Shown: piece by piece, positions 1 through 5,325 of the stretch
How the letters are laid out: every line of letters begins with the position of its first letter
How positions within the stretch are numbered: the stretch's first letter is position 1
Source: Hermodarchaeum sp048885185
GTDB lineage: Archaea > Asgardarchaeota > Hermodarchaeia > Hermodarchaeales > Hermodarchaeaceae
Direction of reading: 5' to 3'
NCBI GenBank assembly: GCA_048885185.1
Contig: JBHLQC010000092.1
Location: 1 to 6,398, forward strand
Length of the DNA: 6,398 nucleotides
Translations under genes and position numbers: made by a program
The notes under the pieces: model-generated
Databases searched by the model: none
What the model was told of the DNA's origin: nothing
What the model saw: only the letters and a program-made list of their open reading frames with translations

Positions 1-1
1 T

Positions 2-1225
2 AGCCATTTCTGGCGGGGTATCCTTGTGGAAACGCTGAGCGAGGAAGCAGAGGTTCAAGCTGCTCTGTTAAACTACCTCTTAATGGTGAAGGAATTCTAC
101 ACGAACCTGTATACTCCAGACATAATAACAAAGATGGAGGCACTACTCCCCGTCGATGAGCTTCAGCAAAGCGCTGAACCCGTTGTTGTGTGTCTTGCAC
201 GAGCTGAGAAACTTTGGTTGAAAAAGCTATTTGGATGTCTAAACGCGATTGAGCGAATAATGACTACAATTGATCGGTGGCGCGACTGGTTCTTTAAACT
301 CTTGAGAAACATGGACTTTGATGAAGAAAACCTACAGAAGCTTTCGAAAGGTCAAGAGACGATTTTAGACGAACTTCGAACACGAAGAATGGATGAAGGG
401 TATATCCGGCTAGTAATCAATAATGCAACGACGGATTTCATGGAACTAATAACCGATACTAGGAAATTATTGGAAGAGCTCGTTGAGCTTGAAGATTTCA
501 TTACTAGCCTTAAAAGTTCGGAATTAGAATTAGTTGAACAACGACTCAATAAGATGAAAGAAGTCCAATACTTGGATTTACTCAATCAAATGCAACAACT
601 TCTGGCAGCGACATATAATGCTCCTACCCAGGAGGATCTCTTGCGAAATCTTGCTGTCCTTTTAGATATGTTCAACGAGTGGCGCCGTATGTTGCAGATG
701 GATGATCCGGCTCTTGATGATCCAAAGACCATGCGATTATTCATCAAAGAGATTCGTGCGAAGATTAGCTTAATGAGTGAACTCACACGGGCCTTTAAGG
801 GGTTTGTTGATGCTCGTAGTCTTTCTGATTATTATGTCCGTCAGGCAGAGCTTTCGACCATTCGTATGATGTTATCCTATGGAGGGGATGCAGACCGATG
901 GTGGGTCACTTATCTTGAGGCCAACCCTGAGGAAGTTGCAGGGTATATTCCAGAAAACCTTGACCCGCACCAATTACTCATCGGTGTTACGCATAGTTTA
1001 GCGTTGCTAGAAGATTTGGATCAACGTATGCTGCCACAAATGCCGAGTATCAAAACAACGGTGCATAGACTGGGCGAGTTCTTGCAGAGTCCGACAATTA
1101 GACTTTATGAGGAGATTACTGAACATCGATTGGGATTTTGGGATAAATATCAGCCAAAATGGAATAGCCTCCTTGTGAAATTAAGAGGTAGGCTTCATGC
1201 TCAAATCAAGAAGGCAGATCACTAG
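2..1225 (+). CDS. Large alpha-helical protein of unknown function (5' end probably outside the window)
   Basis: I do not recognise this protein. The reading frame is open from base 2 to the TAG at 1223-1225, about 407 residues, with no in-frame stop before the edge. A GTG at 26 is a possible start, with a G-rich stretch (GGCGGGG, 12-18) upstream, so a complete 399-residue protein cannot be excluded. I favour truncation because the eight upstream codons also read as ordinary protein. Counting from the GTG, the chain is almost all helix and rich in Leu, Glu, Lys and Arg. Heptad-like charged stretches around residues 95-200 suggest coiled coil or a helical bundle. Trp-rich patches occur near residues 63-90, 216-222 and 293-297. 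I see no signal peptide, membrane segment, nucleotide-binding loop or metal motif. The next gene is on the same strand after a 121-bp spacer with its own promoter-like element, so co-transcription is not required. A cytosolic structural or scaffold role is only a guess. Confidence 0.8.
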   Translation, partial: SHFWRGILVETLSEEAEVQAALLNYLLMVKEFYTNLYTPDIITKMEALLPVDELQQSAEPVVVCLARAEKLWLKKLFGCLNAIERIMTTIDRWRDWFFKLLRNMDFDEENLQKLSKGQETILDELRTRRMDEGYIRLVINNATTDFMELITDTRKLLEELVELEDFITSLKSSELELVEQRLNKMKEVQYLDLLNQMQQLLAATYNAPTQEDLLRNLAVLLDMFNEWRRMLQMDDPALDDPKTMRLFIKEIRAKISLMSELTRAFKGFVDARSLSDYYVRQAELSTIRMMLSYGGDADRWWVTYLEANPEEVAGYIPENLDPHQLLIGVTHSLALLEDLDQRMLPQMPSIKTTVHRLGEFLQSPTIRLYEEITEHRLGFWDKYQPKWNSLLVKLRGRLHAQIKKADH

Positions 1226-1346
1226 GTTGCCTTGTTAACAACTTGTTTGTTTCGTTTTATTGTGATTTCAATTCGGCTGCTGGGAAATTTTTTTATCCAC
1301 TATTGAAGTGTGGAACTGATTATCCATAACAAAATGGGGAATCTAG
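1226..1346 (+). promoter_or_regulatory. Spacer with T-rich possible terminator and promoter-like element for the MFS gene
   Basis: Three things are visible. A perfect 10-bp palindrome TTGTTAACAA lies at 1232-1241, just after the upstream stop codon. A T-rich run (1243-1268) follows and could act as an archaeal oligo-T terminator. A G/A-then-T-rich element, GGGAAATTTTTTTATCC (1282-1298), resembles a BRE plus TATA box. It would place a transcript start near 1315-1320, about 30 nt before the ATG. A weak Shine-Dalgarno-like GGGGA (1336-1340) sits 6 nt before the start codon. All assignments rest on pattern alone. Confidence 0.35.
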
Positions 1347-2585
1347 ATGAGTAATTCTGTGGAAGAAATTCAGCGGCCAAAGCTGAGTTTTGGGCTCATC
1401 TTGGTATCCAATGTTATCTGGATTTTTGGTCTGTTCTTGTACGTCAACTTTATTGGGCTCTTTATGCGGGATGTGTTAGGGGCGAATTCTGTCCAAGTTG
1501 GTTTCTGGTCAACGGTATTTTCCTTGAGTATGATGCTCTTTGTCGGGTTGGGTGGAACATTAACCGCAAAATTAGGCGCTAAACGAACGATGATTCTGGG
1601 TTGGATTGGTATTCTTCCTGCACCGATTATCTACATGTTTGCCCCCACATGGCAAATAGTGCTGATAGGCGCCTTTTTCGAAGGGCTGAGCGGGTTAGCT
1701 GGAGCACCGATCGGTCCTTATATATCCGCCTTGTCTCGGAGTTCTCGACGTGGTCAGGCGTTCACAATCTTATCTGCATCGACTGCTATCGGAGGAATAC
1801 CAAGTCCGGTATTAGGAGGAATTATCATCCAGCTTTATGGGTATCCAATTTTGTTCTTCATTGTCGCCATTCTTTTTGCAGTCAGCTCGTTACTCATCAT
1901 TCCCATATCGAATTTACGACAAGACAAAACTGATGAAACGGAGAAACGGAGCTGGGAGTTTTTTAAGAATCGTATCTTCATTTTTTCAACCCTTTTGTGG
2001 TTCACGATAAACACTTTGGTCTTTATTACCCAGATCTTTGTGCCCCTGTTTCTCTCTGACCGGTTTGGATTGAATGAAGCACAGATAGGAGCGCTAAGTA
2101 CAATAACGAATGCATGTGGAGCTGTCATCGGTCCCTTATTGGGTTGGCTTGGAGATCGGTGGTCCTATACAGGTTCGTTAACATTTCCAATTGTAGGCAC
2201 ACTAGGATTTTATGGACTCCTACTTGTGATTCCTAATGCCGCGTTTCTCCCGTTTGTCTATGGGTTCCGCGGTCTCGTCTATGGGCTGAATTCACTCACA
2301 AATGCTATACTATCACATTACATTCCAAAGGTCCAACTCGCCGATTCATTATCCGCGTATTATCTTATTGGTAGAACCCTCACTCCCATTACGCCAATCA
2401 TTGGGGGGATTGCCTTTGCGTATAATGCGTCATTACCATTGATGGTTTCATCGATGTTAATGCCCATTGCCTTCATTTTCTTGATACTAATCCATCGAGC
2501 TAGTACAAAGGTAAAGCGGATTGAAAGAGAAGAGGTTGAGGAAGTTCCGAGTATTGTCAGAGAGGAATTGCATCCTCCGGTCTAA
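1347..2585 (+). CDS. Major facilitator superfamily (MFS) transporter, 12 membrane segments
   Basis: This is a complete 412-residue integral membrane protein, the normal MFS length. It moves a small solute across the cytoplasmic membrane, probably driven by an ion gradient. Twelve hydrophobic segments fall near residues 14-38, 50-72, 80-98, 103-125, 139-162, 165-187, 209-237, 244-268, 277-297, 300-322, 335-358 and 362-384, split by a charged central loop (190-207). The loop after segment 2 carries a degenerate motif A (GGTLTAKLGAKR, 69-80), and its second-half counterpart is GWLGDRW (266-272). Segment 5 contains SPVLGG (153-158), close to the PxxGG end of motif C typical of drug/H+ antiporters. 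A basic RSSRRG loop (131-136) joins segments 4 and 5. The tail (388-412) is charged and cytosolic. An efflux-type carrier fits best, but the substrate cannot be read from the sequence. ATG 1347 is chosen because the first membrane segment follows directly and a weak GGGGA lies upstream. Confidence 0.92.
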   Translation: MSNSVEEIQRPKLSFGLILVSNVIWIFGLFLYVNFIGLFMRDVLGANSVQVGFWSTVFSLSMMLFVGLGGTLTAKLGAKRTMILGWIGILPAPIIYMFAPTWQIVLIGAFFEGLSGLAGAPIGPYISALSRSSRRGQAFTILSASTAIGGIPSPVLGGIIIQLYGYPILFFIVAILFAVSSLLIIPISNLRQDKTDETEKRSWEFFKNRIFIFSTLLWFTINTLVFITQIFVPLFLSDRFGLNEAQIGALSTITNACGAVIGPLLGWLGDRWSYTGSLTFPIVGTLGFYGLLLVIPNAAFLPFVYGFRGLVYGLNSLTNAILSHYIPKVQLADSLSAYYLIGRTLTPITPIIGGIAFAYNASLPLMVSSMLMPIAFIFLILIHRASTKVKRIEREEVEEVPSIVREELHPPV

Positions 2586-2589
2586 ATTT

Positions 2590-3897
2590 TTACACGTATT
2601 CTTCGAAAACATGTCCAGTTATAGCAACAGCTACCCGGTTTAAACCATATATCTGATAAAGGGAAGTTTCGATTTCTTTGGAAATGGTGAGGGCATCGTC
2701 AGAGTGTCCGTTTTCAGCCATCGCTTTGACGATTCTTAATTGTTCAACACTTCGGGCTTTTTTCCGTTCTAATTCGCGTGTTACGTCAAGGGCATCCTGA
2801 TACCGTTCCGCCTTAGTGAGAACATGGGCAATTTCAGTAAGAGCCGCAATCCGTGACCCTTTAACTTCCAAGCGCATCGCAATCTGGAGAGCTTGTTTCA
2901 TCTCGCCTAATTCCGCCAAACCGCGAGCCACTTCGATCAAAGCATCTGGTGGAACATCGTCATCCATTCGTTCTGTGACTTTTATCGCCTTTTTGATTTC
3001 TTGAGCTTCAACAAGTTCGCCAACAACTTTAGAGATTAGTATTGCCCGGGCATATCGATTATCGATGTTTCCGATTAGCGCTAATGCCATGGATTCTTTT
3101 CCTTCTTCAACAAGAGCACCAACAAGTGGAGCGAGGATAACAGTTTGATGGTCTTCGTTAGTTATTGTACTGAACAATTCGAGCGCTTTGGGAAGTTCGC
3201 GCATTCGAATCAGGGAAGCACACACTTCACCCAACGCCTCTGGTACCCAACCCTCATCTTCAATGTTATCAAGCAGGTTTAAAGAATCAGAAATTCGATT
3301 GTTTTTTGCTAGAGTGACGATAGCACTACTTAAGACTCGACCCGCTTTTTCCGTATCTCCCAGTTTTTCAGCTACTTGAACTGCCGCTGTTATTTGTCCT
3401 TTGATTGCAAGGGCTTCAGCAACAGCAGCTTGTGACTGTAAACGACGAGTTTTACTTTCAATTTTCTCAACGACTTCTAATGCATCATCAACCTTTTCCA
3501 AGGTGGCAAGTGATCTAGCGATCCCATCCAGAACATAATCGCGATCTTCTTCATCTTTTAAGCTCAAAGCTAGCTCGACAGCTTCCTTGTGAGTTTGACA
3601 TTTCCCTAAGGCTTTACCGACTATTGTGAGTGCTCGCCAACGGGGGTTACCTGGATTCACACCCTTGGCTAGGACCAAAGCTTCATCACATAATTCCATC
3701 GACGCGTGAGCAGAACAAATATCGGCTTTGGCTAACTGCTGATCTTCTTCATTAAGATCTTGGGCCATCTTACTGGCATCGCGAAGAATTTGTCGGGCTT
3801 GACCCTCAGGAGTGTCGTCCTTCTTTTTCTTGTCCTTTTTCGATTTGGGTGCCTTCGATGCCTTTTCTTTTTCTTTTTTCGTATCTTTGGGTGACAT
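2590..3897 (-). CDS. Helical-repeat (TPR-like alpha-solenoid) protein with lysine-rich N-terminus
   Basis: This complete 435-residue soluble protein has two parts. Residues 1-28 are low-complexity and basic, with 13 lysines, and probably form a disordered tail that could bind nucleic acid, ribosomes or acidic membranes. From about residue 60 to 425 there are helix-turn-helix repeats with the loose pattern 'DDALxVAxxI...RAxALxxIAxxLAxxG'. The anchor small residue of the '(D/K)xA(L/V)' box recurs at 73, 106, 139, 172, 205, 238, 271, 304, 336, 369 and 402: eleven units with a step of 33 residues, once 32. TPR units are 34 long, so this is TPR-like rather than textbook TPR. Such solenoids usually act as protein-binding scaffolds, and I see no catalytic motif. 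The start is well supported by AGGGGG 5 nt upstream of the ATG. The gene converges on the MFS gene with a 4-bp gap. Its partner is unknown. Confidence 0.85.
   Translation of the reverse strand: MSPKDTKKEKEKASKAPKSKKDKKKKDDTPEGQARQILRDASKMAQDLNEEDQQLAKADICSAHASMELCDEALVLAKGVNPGNPRWRALTIVGKALGKCQTHKEAVELALSLKDEEDRDYVLDGIARSLATLEKVDDALEVVEKIESKTRRLQSQAAVAEALAIKGQITAAVQVAEKLGDTEKAGRVLSSAIVTLAKNNRISDSLNLLDNIEDEGWVPEALGEVCASLIRMRELPKALELFSTITNEDHQTVILAPLVGALVEEGKESMALALIGNIDNRYARAILISKVVGELVEAQEIKKAIKVTERMDDDVPPDALIEVARGLAELGEMKQALQIAMRLEVKGSRIAALTEIAHVLTKAERYQDALDVTRELERKKARSVEQLRIVKAMAENGHSDDALTISKEIETSLYQIYGLNRVAVAITGHVFEEYV
2623..3720 (-). repeat. Eleven tandem 33-residue helical-hairpin repeats within the solenoid gene
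   Basis: Protein-level tandem repeats span roughly residues 60-425 of the solenoid protein. The alanine (once serine) after the acidic or basic pair steps by 33 residues ten times in a row, with one 32-residue step. Each unit reads as two short amphipathic helices with conserved small residues and a Gly or polar turn. The DNA copies are well diverged, so the array is old rather than a recent expansion. Confidence 0.75.
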
Positions 3898-3900
3898 CGA

Positions 3901-3909
3901 ATCCCCCTA
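3901..3909 (-). promoter_or_regulatory. Shine-Dalgarno site of the helical-repeat gene
   Basis: Read on the minus strand this is TAGGGGGAT, with AGGGGG at 3908-3903 ending 5 nt before the ATG at 3897. It is the clearest ribosome binding site in the window and fixes the start of the solenoid gene, including its lysine-rich tail. Confidence 0.6.
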
Positions 3910-3956
3910 ATCAAATCATCTTCGTACTTGCGAATATACAAAACAGTACATAATTT

Positions 3957-3967
3957 CCTTTATAGTA
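3957..3967 (-). promoter_or_regulatory. Putative TATA box of the helical-repeat gene
   Basis: On the minus strand this reads TACTATAAAGG, a good match to an archaeal TATA box. A start about 25 nt downstream (near 3937) would give a leader of about 40 nt that contains the AGGGGG site. A second AT-rich stretch, GTATATTC (around 3932-3939), would give a shorter leader and is an alternative. Confidence 0.4.
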
Positions 3968-4041
3968 TTTTGCCGATATTCAGAGGAACAAACATTCAAT
4001 ACAGGACATTGCAAAGTTACAGAGATATTTTCACGTCATCG

Positions 4042-4058
4042 TTAGTTCTGTGAACTAA
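4042..4058. repeat. 17-bp perfect palindrome (7-bp arms, 3-nt centre)
   Basis: TTAGTTC and GAACTAA flank the spacer TGT. The site lies 70 bp beyond the ferredoxin stop and about 75 bp upstream of the putative TATA box of the solenoid gene. It has the same arm and spacer sizes and the same TTA...TAA ends as the palindrome at 4426-4442. It could be an operator dyad or a small hairpin. Confidence 0.4.
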
Positions 4059-4091
4059 AAGCCTACAAGAACTAGTATCACTCCCATGGTT

Positions 4092-4116
4092 CCAGACACG
4101 ATAATTTCTGGTCTGG
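4092..4116. repeat. Inverted repeat CCAGAC / GTCTGG
   Basis: Six-base perfect arms (4092-4097 and 4111-4116) are separated by 13 nt, starting 11 bp past the ferredoxin stop. As RNA from the minus strand this could be a 3' hairpin. No oligo-U follows, so a role in termination or transcript stability is only possible. Confidence 0.3.
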
Positions 4117-4127
4117 GTGTTTAACGA

Positions 4128-4346
4128 CTAGCAGCTTGAATGTGTGATGGCGTTTTCTGGGCAGTTTTGCACACAAGCGCAGCATTCGACACATGCATCG
4201 ATGTTGGGCGCCGTAGCCTTACCATCGACAATTTCAAAGACATCAGAGGGACACACATCCTTACAGACAGCAGCCCCTGAACATTTATCATAGTCGACTT
4301 CGAGGGTGAAATCCCCTTCTTCATTCTTCCATGTTTTTACGGTCAT
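4128..4346 (-). CDS. Small dicluster ferredoxin, first cluster site missing one cysteine
   Basis: This complete 72-residue soluble electron carrier is of the usual size for bacterial/archaeal 2[4Fe-4S] ferredoxins. The second site is canonical: C52-x2-C55-x2-C58-x3-C62-P. The first site reads C22-x2-A25-x2-C28-x3-C32-P, with alanine where the second cysteine should be. In known 7Fe ferredoxins loss or Asp replacement of this cysteine gives a [3Fe-4S] or labile [4Fe-4S] cluster, so one 4Fe and one 3Fe cluster is the likely state. The alanine codon is GCT, two changes away from TGT, so a single read error does not explain it. Extra cysteines C56 and C72 are present. The stretch between the sites (VFEIVDGKA) is typical of the fold. 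On the minus strand AGGGGT lies 11 nt before the ATG. The toroid gene lies 101 bp upstream on the same strand, and a shared transcript is possible. The redox partner is unknown. Confidence 0.92.
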   Translation of the reverse strand: MTVKTWKNEEGDFTLEVDYDKCSGAAVCKDVCPSDVFEIVDGKATAPNIDACVECCACVQNCPENAITHSSC

Positions 4347-4357
4347 TATCTGGGAAC

Positions 4358-4363
4358 ACCCCT
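4358..4363 (-). promoter_or_regulatory. Possible ribosome binding site of the ferredoxin gene
   Basis: AGGGGT on the minus strand lies 11 nt before the ATG at 4346. It resembles the AGGGGG site of the solenoid gene but sits further from the start than ideal. Confidence 0.35.
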
Positions 4364-4403
4364 ACCAGGATTAGTAGTGGTTCTTAATGACCTTCTTGGA
4401 TGT

Positions 4404-4412
4404 CCTTAAAAC
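4404..4412 (-). promoter_or_regulatory. Possible TATA box of the ferredoxin gene
   Basis: On the minus strand this is GTTTTAAGG within an AT-rich stretch. A start about 25 nt downstream would leave a leader of roughly 35 nt that includes the AGGGGT site. It suggests the ferredoxin can be transcribed separately from the upstream toroid gene. The support is by pattern only. Confidence 0.3.
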
Positions 4413-4425
4413 TTTACCTTTTTTC

Positions 4426-4442
4426 TTACAAAGCATTTGTAA
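4426..4442. repeat. 17-bp perfect palindrome downstream of the toroid gene
   Basis: TTACAAA and TTTGTAA flank the spacer GCA. The palindrome begins 5 bp past the toroid stop and lies about 14 bp upstream of the possible ferredoxin TATA box. Read on the minus strand it is followed by an A-run, not a T-run, so it does not fit an intrinsic terminator. Its position suits a regulator site for the ferredoxin promoter or an RNA hairpin. Confidence 0.45.
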
Positions 4443-4447
4443 TGTGT

Positions 4448-5248
4448 TTAGATACAACCGAACTGTTTGAGAACAATTAAACATTGCAGGGTCATAGAAA
4501 CAACATCATCAGGATTGTCGGAGGAGAGCCAGTGCCCTTCCGGTCTTTGAAGCGATATAAGCGTCGTGATAAGGTGTTGAACAACTGAATTATCCTTTTT
4601 CACTCCAGCCCAATAAAGGCATTCTAATGCCCAGCTAAGATCGGTAGCGTCCCAGTCAGTATGTTGATTGAGAATGGCTAAGGCTGATTGCACAATTGGA
4701 TCATTAAAACCTCTTGTTGGTGCAAGCACAGCAATAGCTAACCATGTGACTAGCAATGGTCCTTCAAATCGACCATCTTTTCGACGATACTTCAATAGGA
4801 AGGCGCTTGCTTTCTGAACTTCGGGGGATGAACCTTCACCAAGACGAGTCAAAGTATCTGCTATTGCTCCTGTGAGCCAGAGTTGCGTAACTAGTTGACC
4901 AGGTTGGTCCCAAAAGGGTGGATTGTAAGAAGCTAAGACAGGGTTCTCATCCCAATATCCTTGGGAATGTTGAATAGATTTAACGAATCCTATTGTTCGT
5001 TGACAGACTGGTTTCGTTCTTAGTTTCGTTTCAGCCATTATTTTCATCATCATTGATGTGGGACTCAGACAATACGGATTACCCAGTTTCCGTTGATAGG
5101 GAAAACCGCCTTCAGGGAGTTGGAGGTCCTGTAGGAACTTGACTATTTCACTAGTATCCTGACTTTCTTCTAAAATCAATGCAAGGCGAGCTTGCTGTTC
5201 CTTTGACCCTTTTCTTTTTACAATCCCGATGGCCTTGTTAAATGGCAT
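4448..5248 (-). CDS. Short prenyltransferase/squalene-cyclase-repeat (alpha/alpha toroid) protein
   Basis: This is a complete 266-residue protein. It contains several copies of the QW-like turn found in squalene/hopene cyclases and protein prenyltransferase beta subunits: LPEGGFPY (44-51), QHSQGYWDENP (93-103), KDGRFEGP (157-164) and QRPEGHW (234-240). Each is followed by a helix rich in Leu, Ala and Thr. Acidic stretches DWDATDLSW (198-206) and DNPDDVVSMT (244-253) loosely recall the DxDDTA proton-donor motif of class II terpene cyclases, but neither matches it exactly. The protein is less than half the length of a full two-domain cyclase (over 600 residues), so it probably forms one toroid. 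It may be a non-catalytic or unusual member, and the substrate is unknown. I see no signal peptide or membrane span. No good Shine-Dalgarno precedes ATG 5248. TTTAAA 29-34 bp upstream would fit a leaderless or very short-leader transcript. The ferredoxin gene follows 101 bp downstream. Confidence 0.8.
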   Translation of the reverse strand: MPFNKAIGIVKRKGSKEQQARLALILEESQDTSEIVKFLQDLQLPEGGFPYQRKLGNPYCLSPTSMMMKIMAETKLRTKPVCQRTIGFVKSIQHSQGYWDENPVLASYNPPFWDQPGQLVTQLWLTGAIADTLTRLGEGSSPEVQKASAFLLKYRRKDGRFEGPLLVTWLAIAVLAPTRGFNDPIVQSALAILNQHTDWDATDLSWALECLYWAGVKKDNSVVQHLITTLISLQRPEGHWLSSDNPDDVVSMTLQCLIVLKQFGCI

Positions 5249-5325
5249 ACTATCTCATTTCTTTCACCGATAGCTCTTTAAAGTTGGGATGCTCTACGAA
5301 GCACCTCAATTGAACAATATCCTTG
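5249..5325. promoter_or_regulatory. 77-bp divergent promoter region between the toroid and LRR genes
   Basis: The two genes are transcribed away from each other from this short gap. The only clear TATA-like element is the self-complementary TTTAAA (5277-5282). It is spaced for a nearly leaderless start of the toroid gene on the minus strand, and for a roughly 20-nt leader of the LRR gene on the plus strand. Neither gene has a convincing Shine-Dalgarno site. The two directions may compete for or share this element. Confidence 0.4.

Larger units (their letters stand above)
3898..4127. other. 230-bp spacer with two inverted repeats
   Basis: No open frame here looks like a real gene. The left part holds the promoter-like and ribosome-binding elements of the solenoid gene. 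The right part, downstream of the ferredoxin stop, holds two inverted repeats: TTAGTTC-TGT-GAACTAA (4042-4058) and CCAGAC-13 nt-GTCTGG (4092-4116). Neither is followed by a clear T-run on the minus strand, so they are not textbook intrinsic terminators. They may be regulatory dyads or RNA hairpins in the ferredoxin 3' region. Confidence 0.4.

Noticed and set aside
198..1225. Possible chemotaxis/methyl-accepting or SMC-like coiled coil in the first protein
   Set aside because: No Walker motif, membrane segment or signature hairpin is visible. Helical content alone is not enough to name a family.
1601..1933. 110-residue plus-strand open frame inside the MFS gene
   Set aside because: It is an off-frame reading of a gene with strong membrane-protein signal and has no independent start signal.
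3732..3941. 69-residue basic open frame (minus) overlapping the start of the solenoid gene
   Set aside because: Its basic composition is the out-of-frame reading of the lysine-rich AAG/AAA stretch. The solenoid frame has the ribosome binding site and the repeat structure.
4121..4324. 67-residue minus-strand open frame overlapping the ferredoxin gene
   Set aside because: It lies almost entirely inside the ferredoxin in another frame and has no recognisable motif. The ferredoxin frame has the cluster cysteines.
4426..4442. Palindrome after the toroid stop as an intrinsic terminator
   Set aside because: On the minus strand the hairpin is followed by an A-run rather than a T-run, so I kept it as a dyad of unknown role.
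4448..5248. Functional squalene-hopene cyclase
   Set aside because: The length is less than half of the family norm and there is no exact DxDDTA motif. Only the toroid repeat relationship is supported.
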